Assembly: GCA_030435675.1 (NCBI GenBank)
Contig: CM059622.1
Location: forward strand, 16,306,001-16,370,000
DNA: 64,000 nt
Source: Steinernema hermaphroditum
Lineage: Eukaryota; Nematoda; Chromadorea; Rhabditida; Steinernematidae
Reading direction: 5' to 3'
Positions 1 through 12,009 of the stretch are shown piece by piece. Made by a program: the position numbers and the translations under genes. The notes below the pieces were generated by a model. It was not told the origin of the DNA, did not search any database, and was given only the letters and a program-made list of their open reading frames with translations. Positions within the stretch are counted from its first letter, which is position 1. Each line of letters opens with the position of its first letter.

Positions 1-3000
1 GTACCCCCAGCCGCAGCAGTATCCCGGCGCTCCTGGCCAGCAGCCGGGCTACTACGGCCAGCAACAGCCGCCGAGGCCGCCGTACTATCCGCCACAGCAA
101 CAGCAATACGGAGGACCGAGGTATCCGACGCCTCAGCAGAATCCCTACGGCGCCTACCCGATGGATCAGCAGCAGAGCTCCGGCTACGGCTATCCGCCGT
201 CGAAGGCGCCCGCAGGCTATCCCGGCGACTGGCAAGCTCAGCAGCAACAGCAGCAACAACAACAACCTCCCCAAAGGCCGCAGTACCCTCCACATCCGCA
301 GCATCAGGAGCAGCTCTACCGGATGCAACAGGAGATCCAGCAGATGGAGGCGCAGCTGAAGAACATGGACCCACGGGTGAAGGACTACGCGCCGCAGTTG
401 GAGCAGAGGATATACCACATGAGGAGTCAGTACCAGCAGATGCAACAGCACTTCTCCCAGCAACAACAGCAAATGGGTGGGCCGCCGATGTACCCTCAGA
501 GTGGTCAGCAGCCGAATGCCCAGATGCAGCAGCAGCAACAGCAAAATCAGCAGCCTCCTCAGGTGACACAGCATCAGCCACAGTCCGGGCCTCAATCACA
601 GCAGCCCCAAAGCCAACAATCCGCGGCGCAGCATACTCCTCAACACTCTCCATCCACTTCGGAGCCGGTTTCCGTGATGCAAACAGCTCCTAACCAGGTT
701 CAGGTACCCCTCGTCATCCCTTAGCCCTTCCTAACTCTCTATATTCAGGTGAATATCAATCAGCCTCCACAGACGTCGGGTCAAACGCTCATTAGCGTCT
801 ACCACCAGTACAACTCAACCCCGCAGGCCCAGTCTAACCACTCCGTATCCTCTTCGCCAGGCAAAGAGTCCGTCCCGCCGGAGCCGACTCCCTCTAAAGT
901 AGAACAGCCGCCCCAGAGCCAAATCATGACCCCTCCTCAATACGCGTCAACCCAACAAACCCAAGTAGCGCCGGCGACCTCGTCCGGCCAGCCTCCCACT
1001 CCCGAATTCACTTATAATCAGCAACCAACGAAGCCGTCCAGCACTACGAGTACCATTCCGGCAGTGGAACAGGATGACGAGTTCTCCGCCGAAGCGTCCG
1101 GGGTTGTGGAGTCGTCGACGGGTGACGACGTCGTCGCCTCGTCCGAAGACATTACCGGCTTGGCGCCGATGGCCAACGGCGATGACGACGAAGGCCCTTC
1201 CTCGTCGTATTCCCCGGATCAGCCGAAACATGACGATTCCGAGCAGCCCAGTCCCGAAAGTCAGGAGATGCCGGACGAAGACGACGACGACGGAAGACAG
1301 TCGCGACAGTCTAGACAGTCTCTGGGCCCGCTAGACGCCGACAGCTCCGACATCCCGCCGGAATCGGTGCCAGAAGTCGAAGAGGACGAACCCTCCACGC
1401 ACAGCATGGACTCGATACAGAACGATGACTCTATACAACCTACTCCCTCAGAAATGACCATCGAAGAGCCGGAAGAGTCTTCGATGGCGTCGGAATCGAT
1501 GGACGCGCCTCCGTCGGAGCAGACGATCAACGAAGACGACGAGTCGTTCTCGCAGCCTGTGCCGGAGATCGTCGTGCAGGCCGCGCCTCAAGACGAGTTC
1601 CCCCAGCCGGACTTCATTCCGCAGCCGGCGAAGAAGCGAGGAGGAGGCAGCAAGAAAAAGGGCACCGGATTCCCGTCGACGAAGAAGCGAAAGAAGCCGA
1701 TCAGCGAGGACGAGGATCTGTTCGACGACGAAGACCGGGATTTCGTTTTGGAAACTAAAAGGTTCGCAACCATCGCACCCATATAACTTACCGCCTTGCT
1801 TAGGTCAAAATCGAAAAAAGCCAAAAAGGGAGTCATGGAGACGGTGGAAATGCCTGAAGCCGAGGTTCCAGTGGAGTACATTGAGGTACACAAAACCCCA
1901 CGAATTTGCATTAACGCTCATTTTTAGAAGAGGCGATCAACGAGAGCCAAGAAGACCACACAGTCATACAAAGAAAAGCACGACCTCGACCAGGAAGAGC
2001 TCGAAGAACTGATGCTTCCTTCAGCTTCAAACGATAGAAGGTCGAAATCTCGAACGGTCGACGACAGTAGGGCGTCTACGGCCGATGGAGGCGACTACAC
2101 CCCGATGCCTAACGACGATGGCGACTCGATGGCGGCGTCCGAAGTGGCTAGCGAGCTATTGGCGCCTGTTCCGAATGAATGGGTTGTGGAAAAGATCTTG
2201 GGAGTTAGGATACGGGTAAGAGGTCTTATCAAAGTGTTATGTACTCAAAAAGTGGACATCTTTTTTGGATCATTTTCGGTTATAAAGATGCCAATTACAG
2301 TCAACTATACTTTATCACTTGCAGGAGAAAAAGAAGGAAGAAAGGTCAGAAGAGAAACTAGAAGAAAACGGCAAGAAGACAGACGAACCCATGGACGTAG
2401 ACAAGCCCGAGACCTCTGAAGCCAAGACCGACAGTGCCGCCTCTCCCGACGACACCGAAGCCTCGACGATACCCACGGAAGCCTCTTCCTCCTCTTCTTC
2501 CACCGCTCCAACGCCGTCGACGATGGAAGAAGAAGGCGAAGAAGAGGAGTTCCTCGTGAAGTTCAAGAACAAGTCGTATCTTCACTGCGAGTGGCATACG
2601 ACAGCCGAGTTGGAGCACTTGGACAAGCGTTCCTCCGGCAAAGTCACCCGATTCAAGACGAAGCAGGCGAATCTGCCGTTCCAAACGGACGAAGACGAGT
2701 ACTTCAACGAAGACTACACAGTGGTCGAGAGGGTGCTGGACCATTCGATGGAGGAAAACGGCGATATCTACTACTTTGTGAAGTGGCGATCGCTCTCCTA
2801 TGAGGAGTGTACTTGGGAAATATCGACGGTTGTTCCTGAAGAGAGGGTCCAGGAGTTCCGAGAAAGGAATGAGATCGTCGATCCGGCCAAGGTGAAGGAG
2901 AAGATAAGGCCGAGCGAGAGGGAATGGACCAAGCTGCATCCCGATAAGACGTACAAAGATGGGAACAAGCTCAGAGAGTACCAGTTCATCGGAGTCGATT

Positions 3001-6000
3001 GGCTGCTTTTCTGCTACTATAACAGGTAGGTCAAGGGTACGAGAGGGATGAACCTAGGGATAAACAGCTGTCTTTATAAAGCCTGGCATGGGAAAATCAT
3101 TATTTTCAAGAACACCTTGCCCAATCAACACATTTTCAGGAAGAACTGCATCCTCGCCGATGAAATGGGTCTCGGAAAAACGGTCCAAACGATCACCTTC
3201 CTCCAAGGCGTCTACGACTACGGCATCCATGGACCCTTCCTCGTTGTCGTCCCCCTCTCAACCCTCCACAACTGGGAGAGAGAATTCGAAACATGGACGA
3301 ACATGAACGCCGTCGTCTATCATGGAGGTGCCAAAAGCCGAGAAATCATTCAGCAGTACGAGCTCTACTATGCAAATCAAGATAATAAGGTATATATTCT
3401 GTTGTATAGGCAAATTTAAAGCATGCTTACAGAAGAGGAGCGTTCACAAATTCGACGCACTTATCACCACCTTCGAGATGGTTGTCTCCGACTGTGAAGT
3501 GCTCAAAAGGATTCCCTACCGAGTTTGTGTCATCGACGAAGCGCACAGGCTGAAGAATCGCAACTGCAAACTGCTGACCGGTGGCCTCCTGTCGTTCAGG
3601 ATGGAGCACCGAGTGCTCCTCACCGGAACGCCTCTCCAGAACAACATTCATGAACTCTTCTCCCTGCTGAACTTCCTCGAACCTCAGCAGTTCCACAGCT
3701 CCGAGCAGTTTTTGGAGAAATTCGGCGACTGCAAAACGGAGGAGCAGGTGCAGAAGCTGCAGGAGATCTTGAAGCCGATGATGCTGCGACGGTTGAAGGA
3801 GGACGTCGAGAAGAGCTTGCAGCCCAAAGAGGAGACCATCATCGAAGTGCAGCTGTCCAACGTGCAGAAGAAGTACTACCGCGCCATTCTTGAGCGGAAT
3901 TTCACTCATCTCTGCAAAGGCACGTCGGCGCCGTCGCTTATGAACACCATGATGGAGCTGAGAAAGTGTTGCAACCATCCTTTCCTGATCAACGGTGCCG
4001 AAGAGACGATTCTCTCAGAGATGCGGATGACCGCCAACTGCAAGAGCGAAGAAGAACTTCTTCACTATTCGTTAGTGCAGTCAAGTGGCAAGCTCGTGCT
4101 CATCGACAAGCTGCTTCCGAAGCTCAGAAAGGATGGCCACAAGGTGCTGATCTTTTCGCAGATGGTTCGGGTGCTCGATATCCTGGAGGAGTTCTTGGTG
4201 AACATGAAGTAAGTTTGTTACTTTTTGATAAGGAGGTCCCCTAAGAAGAACGCTATATTGGGCTGTTCATTAACGCCTTTCTTTTCAGCTATCCCTTCGA
4301 ACGAATCGACGGCAACGTCCGTGGTGACATGCGCCAAGCGGCCATCGACCGCTTCAGCAAGCCCGACTCCGATCGGTTCGTCTTCCTTCTCTGCACCCGC
4401 GCCGGTGGTCTCGGCATCAACCTGACCGCCGCCGACACGGTCATCATCTTCGACTCCGACTGGAATCCTCAAAACGATCTCCAGGCGCAAGCGCGATGCC
4501 ATCGTATCGGTCAGAAGAAGATGGTCAAAGTGTACCGGCTGATCACCGCCAACACCTACGAGCGCGAGATGTTCGACAAGGCTTCGCTGAAGCTCGGCCT
4601 TGACAAGGCCGTTCTTCAGTCGATGGCTCCGCGCGGCGACTCCAACCAGCTCTCCAGGAAAGAGGTCGAACAGCTGCTCAAGAAGGGTGCCTACGGCGCC
4701 ATCATGGATGAAGACACGGAGGGAAGCAAATTCAACGAAGAGGACATTGACACGATCCTCCAACGACGAACCACGACTATCACCCTGGAGGCCGGAATCA
4801 AGGGTTCCACGTTCGCCAAAGCCACCTTCAACTCGTCGAATAACCGCGAAGACATCGACGTCAACGACCCGAACTTCTGGGCAAAGTGGGCGAAGAAGGC
4901 GAACATCGACACGGACATGGGCACTGACAAGGAACTGATCCTACTGGAGCCGCGGAATCGGCGAAAACGCTTCGAAGAGAACAAGGGCGACAACGCCGAG
5001 TCGGACGGCGACGAAACCGACAGTGAACAGGGCTCCACGAAGAACGGTCGAGGCAAGTCAACGCGGGCGACGATGATGAACGGCGGTCGGAAGCGACGTC
5101 GCCAGCACGACGATGACGACGACGACTACGTCTCCTACACTCCCGACGAGCTGGCCTTCAACAAGAGCGAGTTCTTCAAGGTCGAAAAGTTGGTGGCCAG
5201 TTGGGGCTGGGGCCGATGGGGCGTTCTCAAGGAGCAGATCGACTCGAACCTCTCCGAAAACGACATCGAACACATCGCCAGAACGCTTCTTCTGCACTGT
5301 ATCCGAGAATATCGGGGCGACGAGAAGACCAGGGAGTTCGTGTGGAAGCTGATCACCCCCAGTGGAGGTATGGTCGGCAAAGGAGGTTACATGCCCGCGC
5401 CAGCTGGACGTAAAGGCCAGATCAACACCCTCTACCAAGAAGGATGGGCCGCATTGCCAGAATACAATCCTCCAGCCTTTGCCGTCGACTCTTCTTTCCA
5501 ACGCCATGTGCACAGGCACGCCAACAAGCTTCTGTCCCGCGTCCATCACCTGCAAATCCTCGGAAGCCAGATCACCGGTGGTGATATCATCGAAGAGGAA
5601 GCGCCTGTGCTGAAGAAGGAAGAGCAGAAGGAGGAAGAGAAACAGCTTCTGAAGGAGAAGGAAGAAAGCAAGGTACCGGAAGAAGCACCCAAGATCAATG
5701 GGTCGATCAAAAAGGAGCCTGTGGATGAGGAGAAGACGGATGCGAAAACGCCTGAAGAAGCTAAGAATGAGCCAGACTCCACTGAACACCCGGAAACACC
5801 CAAAGAGTCAGATGAAAAAGACCTTGAGAAGGAGGAGGACAAGCCGGACAAGCTGAAAAAGGAGACTGATTCAGAAGATAAGGAATCCGAAGTCACGGAA
5901 ATGTCCGAAGAGGCGCCTAAGAAGGTCAAGAGAACACCATATGACATCGCCAACGTTCCCGTTCTCAACGACCCTATCCTCCCCGAATGGGATCTCCTCT

Positions 6001-8579
6001 GCGACAAGCACCTCCTCATCGGAGTGTGGAAGCATGGAGCCGAGAACTACGACGCCATCTTCACTGACGACGAGCTGTGCTTCATTAAGAAGGACTGGGG
6101 CGACATCCCTACGCCCACGGAGCTGAACACGCGCTTCAAGCGGCTCATCGCCATGTACCAGCGCGCCATCGAAGCCGCCTTTGCCGCGGCGCAAAGCATG
6201 GCCGCTCAAAGTCAGCTCGGCAAAGCATACAAGTGGCCGAAACGCGAGGAGCAGGAGTTCATCAGGATTCTGAGGATATACGGTGTAAAGGACGATACGA
6301 ACACTCAGAACATCATCAACTGGGCGCGGTTCCGAGAGCTTTCGCCGATGCTCAGCAAGAAATCCGACTCGGAACTTCTGGAAGAGCTCTACTGTGTCCT
6401 TGCCATGTGCACAAAACAGCAAGGAGGTGACCTGTCGGCTGTTGATCAAAGGCGAGCCTCCATGGTCGACACTCTCTCCAAGCACAAAGCTGAAAAGCTG
6501 ATGAACCGTCTACACTTGATGAGGAAGATCCACGCGATTATCACCACCGGAATCACATCCATCAAGACGACTCTTCGCCTCTGCTCCACCGAGGCGATGC
6601 CTAACGGATGGAATGAGGAGCAGGACGAGATGCTTCTGACCGTTGTGGACAAGTACGGCTTGGACAACATCTCGTCGAACATCTCGCGGGTGCCCGCCTT
6701 CCAGAAGATCATTCGCCCCGAGGAGAAGACCCTTCTTCGACGTGTCATCGAGATCTGCACGACACTGGAAAGCGGCAAGTGGAATGGCCCAGCCTCTACA
6801 GAGATGATCGACGACCTACCGGATCCTGAAGACCTGGGCGCCCTGTTCCAGGGCATGCAGAATAGCCTGAACTCATCGGCGGAAACGCTGAGGGGAGCGA
6901 CGCCGACATCGTCGTCGAGAAGAGGTCGCAAGAGGGCGAACACCGTTGATCCGCTAGAGGCCGAAAAGGAGAAGATGCGCGTTTTGATGCACCAGAACTA
7001 TCTAAGGGTACGTTAAGCCTTCCACAGCATTTTCTAATATTTACATTTTAGTCCCAACTGGAATCGGCATCTCAACCGTATTCGACGGCCGCCCTCACAG
7101 CTCTTCTCACCCAGCAGATGATGACCCAGGCTCTGCTTTCTGGCCAGCTTGGCGGTTCGTCGGCATCGGCTCAACAACAGGCTCAGCAAATCCAGCAGCT
7201 CTTCAACTTCGCCACTGCTGCGGCCCTAGCAACTCCTTCCATGCCTCAAGCCTCAACGCCCAAGGCCGCTTCCAAGCCCTCTTCCTCCGACATCGGCCTC
7301 AACCTGAGCACCAAGGAGCCGGCGTCCGCTTCTGGCACCGCCGTTCAGACGCCCAAGCAATCAGCTCCGTCGACACCAGCGCCGTCGTCGAAGCCGTCGA
7401 CGTCAACCGAAATCGACTACGCCGACCTGTTGAAGAAGGCTGGATTCAGCGCGGACACGAGGATTCCTGTTATCAGCGACGAAGACGGATCGCGTCTTTC
7501 TGGTGAAAAGGCTCCCACACTCAGCAATTTGAATGTGTTCCTGGCCGCGAATCAAAAGTACAAGATCGACTTCACTGGGCTTAGTGCTGAGAAGCCTTCA
7601 ACTAGTGGAAGTTCGACCAGCTCGAAGCCGAAGGTAAAAACGATAATACAGCGTCTATATCTAATGTGCACGTTTCTAGGACGAGTCAACCCCGTCCACA
7701 TCGGCTACTCCTTCCATCAAGAGAGCGGCTCCTTCGCCGGCCCTGGAACCAGGAGAGATCCCACGGAGTTCCTCGATATCAAAGCCGTCCACATCCTCCA
7801 CCTCCTCCGCATCTTCTTCTTCCGTCTCCAATGCCCCCGTGGCAGTGTACCACAAGAAGAACGGACTTATGCTCGCCGCAAACAAGTGCCCTACCCTGAA
7901 GACCCTCGCCGCCTGGCTGGACAAGCACCCCGACTACAACGTCCATTCGTCGAGCGTCGCCGCCGCTGCGGCGATTCTTCCGAAGATGTACCAGGAGAGG
8001 TTAGGCGGCGAGAACAACGTCGTCGTCTCCAACGCGGCCAGCACCTCGTCGGCCGCCAGTGCCGCTGCCGCCGCGTCCCTCCTCGCCGGCCTGCCAACCA
8101 CGTCGGCCACCGCAGCCGACCTCCAGATGCAGCTCCTCATCCAGCACACGATGATGAACCAGGCGGCCGCCCTATACGGACCCTACGCTGCCGCCCTTCT
8201 CCAACAGCCCAGCCTAACCGCCGCGGCCACCACCACGACACCCTCTCTGGCCGCCACCAGTTCCGCCGCTTCATCGCAGCAGAAGGACCAGAATCAACTG
8301 CTCTTGGAGCTGATGTCCAACCCGCTTGTGGCGGCATCGATGCTCGGCGCCAACTCGGCGGCGGCGATGAACCCTCAGGCCCAAATGCTCAATCAGCTTC
8401 TGACGCTCGACTTCGCCACAGCCGCCGCCGCCGCTGCCGCCTCGGCGACATCCACCGCCTCCTCCGACATCGCCGGAGCGTCAAAGAAGGCGGCCACCAC
8501 CGCCGTCGCCTCATCATCGAAGGCGTCCGCGTCGGCGCGTGACATCAACGCCGTGCTGCAGAAGCTGTCCAACCCGTAG
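1..8579 (+). CDS. chd-7: CHD-7 / Kismet-type chromodomain helicase, 5' partial
   Basis: Nuclear ATP-dependent chromatin remodeller of CHD subfamily III (CHD7/CHD8/Kismet). Ten exons fit one frame: <2-703, 749-1761, 1804-1885, 1928-2215, 2325-3025, 3140-3389, 3433-4208, 4289-7007, 7052-7633, 7680-8579; 2670 aa are visible and the start lies outside the window. Residues about 1-570 are low-complexity, Q/P-rich then acidic, with a basic stretch. Tandem chromodomains lie near 766-815 and 822-880. The SNF2 ATPase has DEMGLGKT (~937) and DEAH (~1047); the helicase C lobe has QARCHRIGQ (~1337). SANT/SLIDE-like segments follow near 1568 and 1836, separated by a K/E-rich linker. Two BRK domains lie near 2313-2355 and 2424-2460; chromodomains plus BRK repeats place it in subfamily III. 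An Ala-rich tail ends the protein. No inactivating change seen in the motor motifs. Confidence 0.95.
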
Positions 8580-9027
8580 TAGTCACCTTTTTGTTGTTAT
8601 TGTTAATTTATCTTCTTTTTTTGCTCCTTAATTATACTCATCTAAGACCGTGTTTCTCCTATCTGCCAGGTATAGATTGTACATTATTGATCTCTCTGTT
8701 CATCCCTCTTCCCAAAAGACCCGTTTTTTTTGTCTGTCTATACGAAGCATTCAATATCCACTTTACTCAACGTACGCACCTTTACTCAAACGCACTCTCC
8801 CTCTCACATGTTCCTGGTGATGTTGTAATCATCTTGCGCGCGCGATATTTCTACCGTAACACCCTCCGCCCACTTCCTCAAATGTTGTTGTTGACGCGTT
8901 TCTTTTTGTCTTTTCGTTCACGATCGGTCAAGAAGTTATCTGAGCCGGTTGATGATTAGTATTTGTAAAATATTGAAAACTAAGTAAATTAATTACGTAA
9001 CTCGAAATGTGAATCGCTGTCGAACAT
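8580..9027 (+). other. chd-7 3' untranslated and flanking region
   Basis: T/C-rich, then AT-rich sequence after the chd-7 stop. I see no ORF with homology and no clear canonical polyadenylation hexamer close to the stop codon. The region ends where an RTE tail (short ATGA-type repeats) begins. Confidence 0.4.
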
Positions 9028-9185
9028 AATCATTCATTCATTTATTGACTAACTCAGTTCATTTCGAACGTAGCGTTCACAATATGATGACCATTCGCTA
9101 TTTGATGCTTCATTCCAGCGGCCTGGTAGTATCTTGAAATCGTCAGTCCATCGCACTCGAGGTCTTCCGGTTGGGCGTTTCGCAT
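9028..9185 (-). mobile_element. RTE-type retrotransposon 3' fragment
   Basis: Read on the minus strand it encodes a C-terminal RTE motif (KRPTGRPRVRWTDDF, comparable to GRPRTRWSDDL in the full RTE at 24.7 kb). A stop follows, then a tail of short ATGAA-type repeats with AATAAA. This is the usual 3' end of RTE elements. Only the last 40 or so codons remain. It differs from the resident full-length element, so it belongs to another subfamily or is older. Confidence 0.7.
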
Positions 9186-9399
9186 CATTGTATGTAGTCG
9201 TTCTTCATCTAAAAGTCGAACATAATATAACACAAAAAAGAACGAGAAGGGAACCTATTTCTACTTAGGAAGGTGCCGTCGGGGATTCAGCATGTACCAG
9301 TGGAACTCCGAGGGACTTATTAAGCGCAAAGAACCGAGCAAAGGTAATTCTAGGAGACACAGATCAGGTGAACAAGAAATACGGGACTTCGGGCGATTA

Positions 9400-10677
9400 C
9401 AGGGTGTTCCATAAGTTCTGTAACGGATTTCAAAATGTGTGTTTTGAGTTGATTTTTTTTGCTTTTCACTTATTTTGACGTTTACTGCGCTTTTCTTGGC
9501 CCTTTTTTATCTTATATCCACTGTTTCCCTGATATTCCGCAATATTATAAGAATTTGTCATGGCCTCCAAAGAAAAGAGTTTCGCGGCCGTTTCGTATTT
9601 CGCGGAAGGAGGTCAAAATCGGACATTGGAAAGTTGCTGAATCTGGCTCGCGGAAAGCTTGTACCGCAGCGAAACGACTTCTGCGCCTTTATGAAGCCGC
9701 GAAATTCATATAACCTAGTCCTAGAAGTGAAAGACCGAAGAGTGCGCGAACCAGATTGATGATTTAAGGTGTGAAGAAGCGATTTGAGCGAAATCCGGAG
9801 TGCGACATTAGAAAAATGGCCTTGGACTCCAAAAATATTGAAACCATCCACCCAATGCATTGTGAACGATAACCTGAAGCTAATCTCGCCCAGAAAATCC
9901 ACTGGATACGTGCCGACGCATCACAGAAAGAAGTATAGAAGGGAAAAATGGAAGAGTCTGATAGCCGTGGCCACGAGCAAAGAAATTCGTTTACTCCTGT
10001 TCACGGCTCAATTAATTTTTTCGATTAAATTATTCCCAAATCAGCATAACGAGTGAGTTTTCCATGAAGCAGGTTCTTCTCGATCTGTTGAGTTCAAAAG
10101 GAACCATTTCCCATCGAAGCCCGTCATGGTATGCGCTAAAATATGCGGGATGGGCCAAACGAAACCCGTTTTTATCCAAAAAGGGGTCAGGATTGATTCG
10201 AAAATCTATCAAGAATGGAATTTGAAGGCATATGTGGCAAGATTCACTTAGGAACACTTTAAAAACGATAATTAGGTGTTCCAGAAAGAGTTGATTCCGG
10301 CGCATGGACCGAAATTATCGATGGAGGTCGCGAATCAGATCTGTGGCCCTTCATTAGCGCCGACCTGAGCCCACTGGACTATGCCATCTATGGATTCTTG
10401 GAGAGTGAAGTCTCGCGAATCCAGAACACTAGCTTAAACAGTCTGAAGCCATCTCTGGAGCGAGCATAGGCGATGAACTGCTCGTGGCCACGACGAAGAA
10501 TTTTAGAAAACTTCTTGAAGCCTTTTCTCCCACTGAATGTGGCGATTTCAATTAATCGTTATAGATAATTGTTCTCCTGGTTCTCTTTTATAGGTGTACC
10601 GATTTTCACACGAATCCGTTGGATTTTCGTCGAGATATAGCCATTTTTAGGCGTTACAGAACTTATGGAACACCCTG
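9400..10677 (+). mobile_element. Decayed mariner/Tc1-superfamily transposon
   Basis: The element is bounded by matching inverted termini beginning CAGGGTGTTCCATAAGTTC (at least 26 bp) and flanked on both sides by TA, the target duplication of the superfamily. Its 1278-bp length fits a mariner. A broken transposase reads on the plus strand; the clearest piece is near 10340-10410 (WPF-SADLSPLDYAIYGFLES), which corresponds to the third catalytic acidic block of the DDE/D domain. Many stops and shifts make it non-autonomous. It sits in a repeat-rich stretch: copies of a 23-bp sequence (CAG-AGGTGAACAAGAAATAC) occur just outside both ends, near 9361 and 10774. Confidence 0.85.
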
Positions 10678-10972
10678 TACGTCTATGTACTCGGGCAGGC
10701 CAAGAGTGAGAGCTGCTTATATAGGCTGCCATTACGAACGGCTTCCTTACGCCTTTACGTTCCGCCTTAGACAGATGAGGTGAACAAGAAATACTTGTGG
10801 GCGAATACGACGATTCAGGCCGACGATGATGCTCTTCCAGCTTCGGATGGAGAGGGACATCGAATAGCCGAAGAAATGATTTGTTTAGAAAGGGAGCATA
10901 ACAGGCTTTAGTCTACGTGATTTTGGCCAATTCAGGTAATTAAAAACAATGTTCATAAAATCGAAAAAATAT
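10678..10972. other. Intergenic sequence, nothing recognised
   Basis: Between the mariner end and the first tRNA-Gly. Contains one copy of the 23-bp sequence also found left of the mariner. No coding signal seen. Confidence 0.4.
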
Positions 10973-11043
10973 TGCATCGGCCGGGAATCGAACCCGGGCC
11001 GCCCGCGTGGCAGGCGAGCATTCTACCACTGAACCACCGATGC
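10973..11043 (-). tRNA. tRNA-Gly (GCC)
   Basis: 71 nt. All four arms fold, with a 7-bp acceptor stem (GCATCGG/CCGATGC), anticodon loop CTGCCAC with anticodon GCC, T-loop TTCGATT and encoded discriminator A. It faces away from the identical-anticodon gene at 11200; the 156-bp spacer start recurs after the tRNA at 63894. Confidence 0.95.
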
Positions 11044-11199
11044 TCCTGATGTATAGCTGGTCGGATTAGGGATCCCATCAGTGAAATACGTGCAGATAGT
11101 ACAGATTCGTAAAACGGAAAAACATTGTCAAACGCGTCATAACGTGATTCACTATTTATGATATAAAGGGTATATTTATCCTGGCGACCTTCCCTCATC

Positions 11200-11270
11200 G
11201 CATCGGCGGTTCAGTGGTAGAATGCTCGCCTGCCACGCGGGCGGCCCGGGTTCGATTCCCGGCCGATGCA
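11200..11270 (+). tRNA. tRNA-Gly (GCC)
   Basis: 71 nt, same gene type as 10973 in opposite orientation. One base differs from the family form in the acceptor/D junction region (CGGCGG for CGGTGG). A T-run for RNA polymerase III termination follows directly. Confidence 0.94.
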
Positions 11271-12009
11271 AATTTTTTGCACAACATTTTCACACGAATT
11301 TACCTCGCCTCTAAACAGGATTGCTTTCTCAAAATCCACACATCCAGATGGTTCAGTAGGACCCATTTCTCATATTACTCCTTCCTAATTTGCATAATTG
11401 CCTTTCCCACTATTCTAAATCCCAGTCGTTTCTATATTGATGTGTTTATTGATGTGCCACAACGCCTTGCAAAAGCACCAACAGCGAAATATCAATGATA
11501 GCAGAACAAAGAGAGCGCTTACGCAAGCCTCAAGCACCTCTTTGGACCCAATTTATGGCCCTGCTTTTGTGTGTTACTTTTGCGGCGCCGGCAAATCCAA
11601 GCGAAGGGGCGTGGCGTCGTCTAATCCGAAAACAAAACTTCCGAATACGGAAAGAGAAGTCACTGGAGATATCCGATTTCGCTGACAGCGACAGCCCAGC
11701 CGGCTCTCCGTGCCCTCGTCGACGATGCCCTCCCTTAACCTGTGATTACATTACATTGCTGTCAGGACGCGGGCTAGTTCTCACCCACTGACTCCCACAA
11801 CACGACGCCGCCCCACTGGCCGCCGTTTGCTTTGGCCCCCTCTTCCTGCGCTTCGTCACCGCCGTGAATTCCACCCGACCTTCCTCGAGGCGAGGAAGGG
11901 GATTACAGCAAGATTAGTCGACTCCCCCTCCGGCCATCAATCACCGGCCACTCACAAATTGATTCGCCGCCGTTTGTGACATTCGGCTGCGCTCCCCCTT
12001 TCGGCCATC
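11271..12009. other. Upstream region of the nicotinic receptor gene
   Basis: Mixed composition, becoming GC-rich after 11690. A small ORF at 11495-11791 has no homology I can name. Presumably holds the promoter of the gene at 12010; I do not see a defined TATA box. Confidence 0.35.

Noticed and set aside
5058..5789. 243-aa minus-strand ORF inside chd-7
   Set aside because: Shadow of the acidic, GC3-biased chd-7 exon 8; no homology of its own.
11495..11791. 98-aa ORF with a hydrophobic segment after an internal Met
   Set aside because: Could mimic a small secreted peptide, but there is no homology, cleavage logic, or promoter or poly(A) support.
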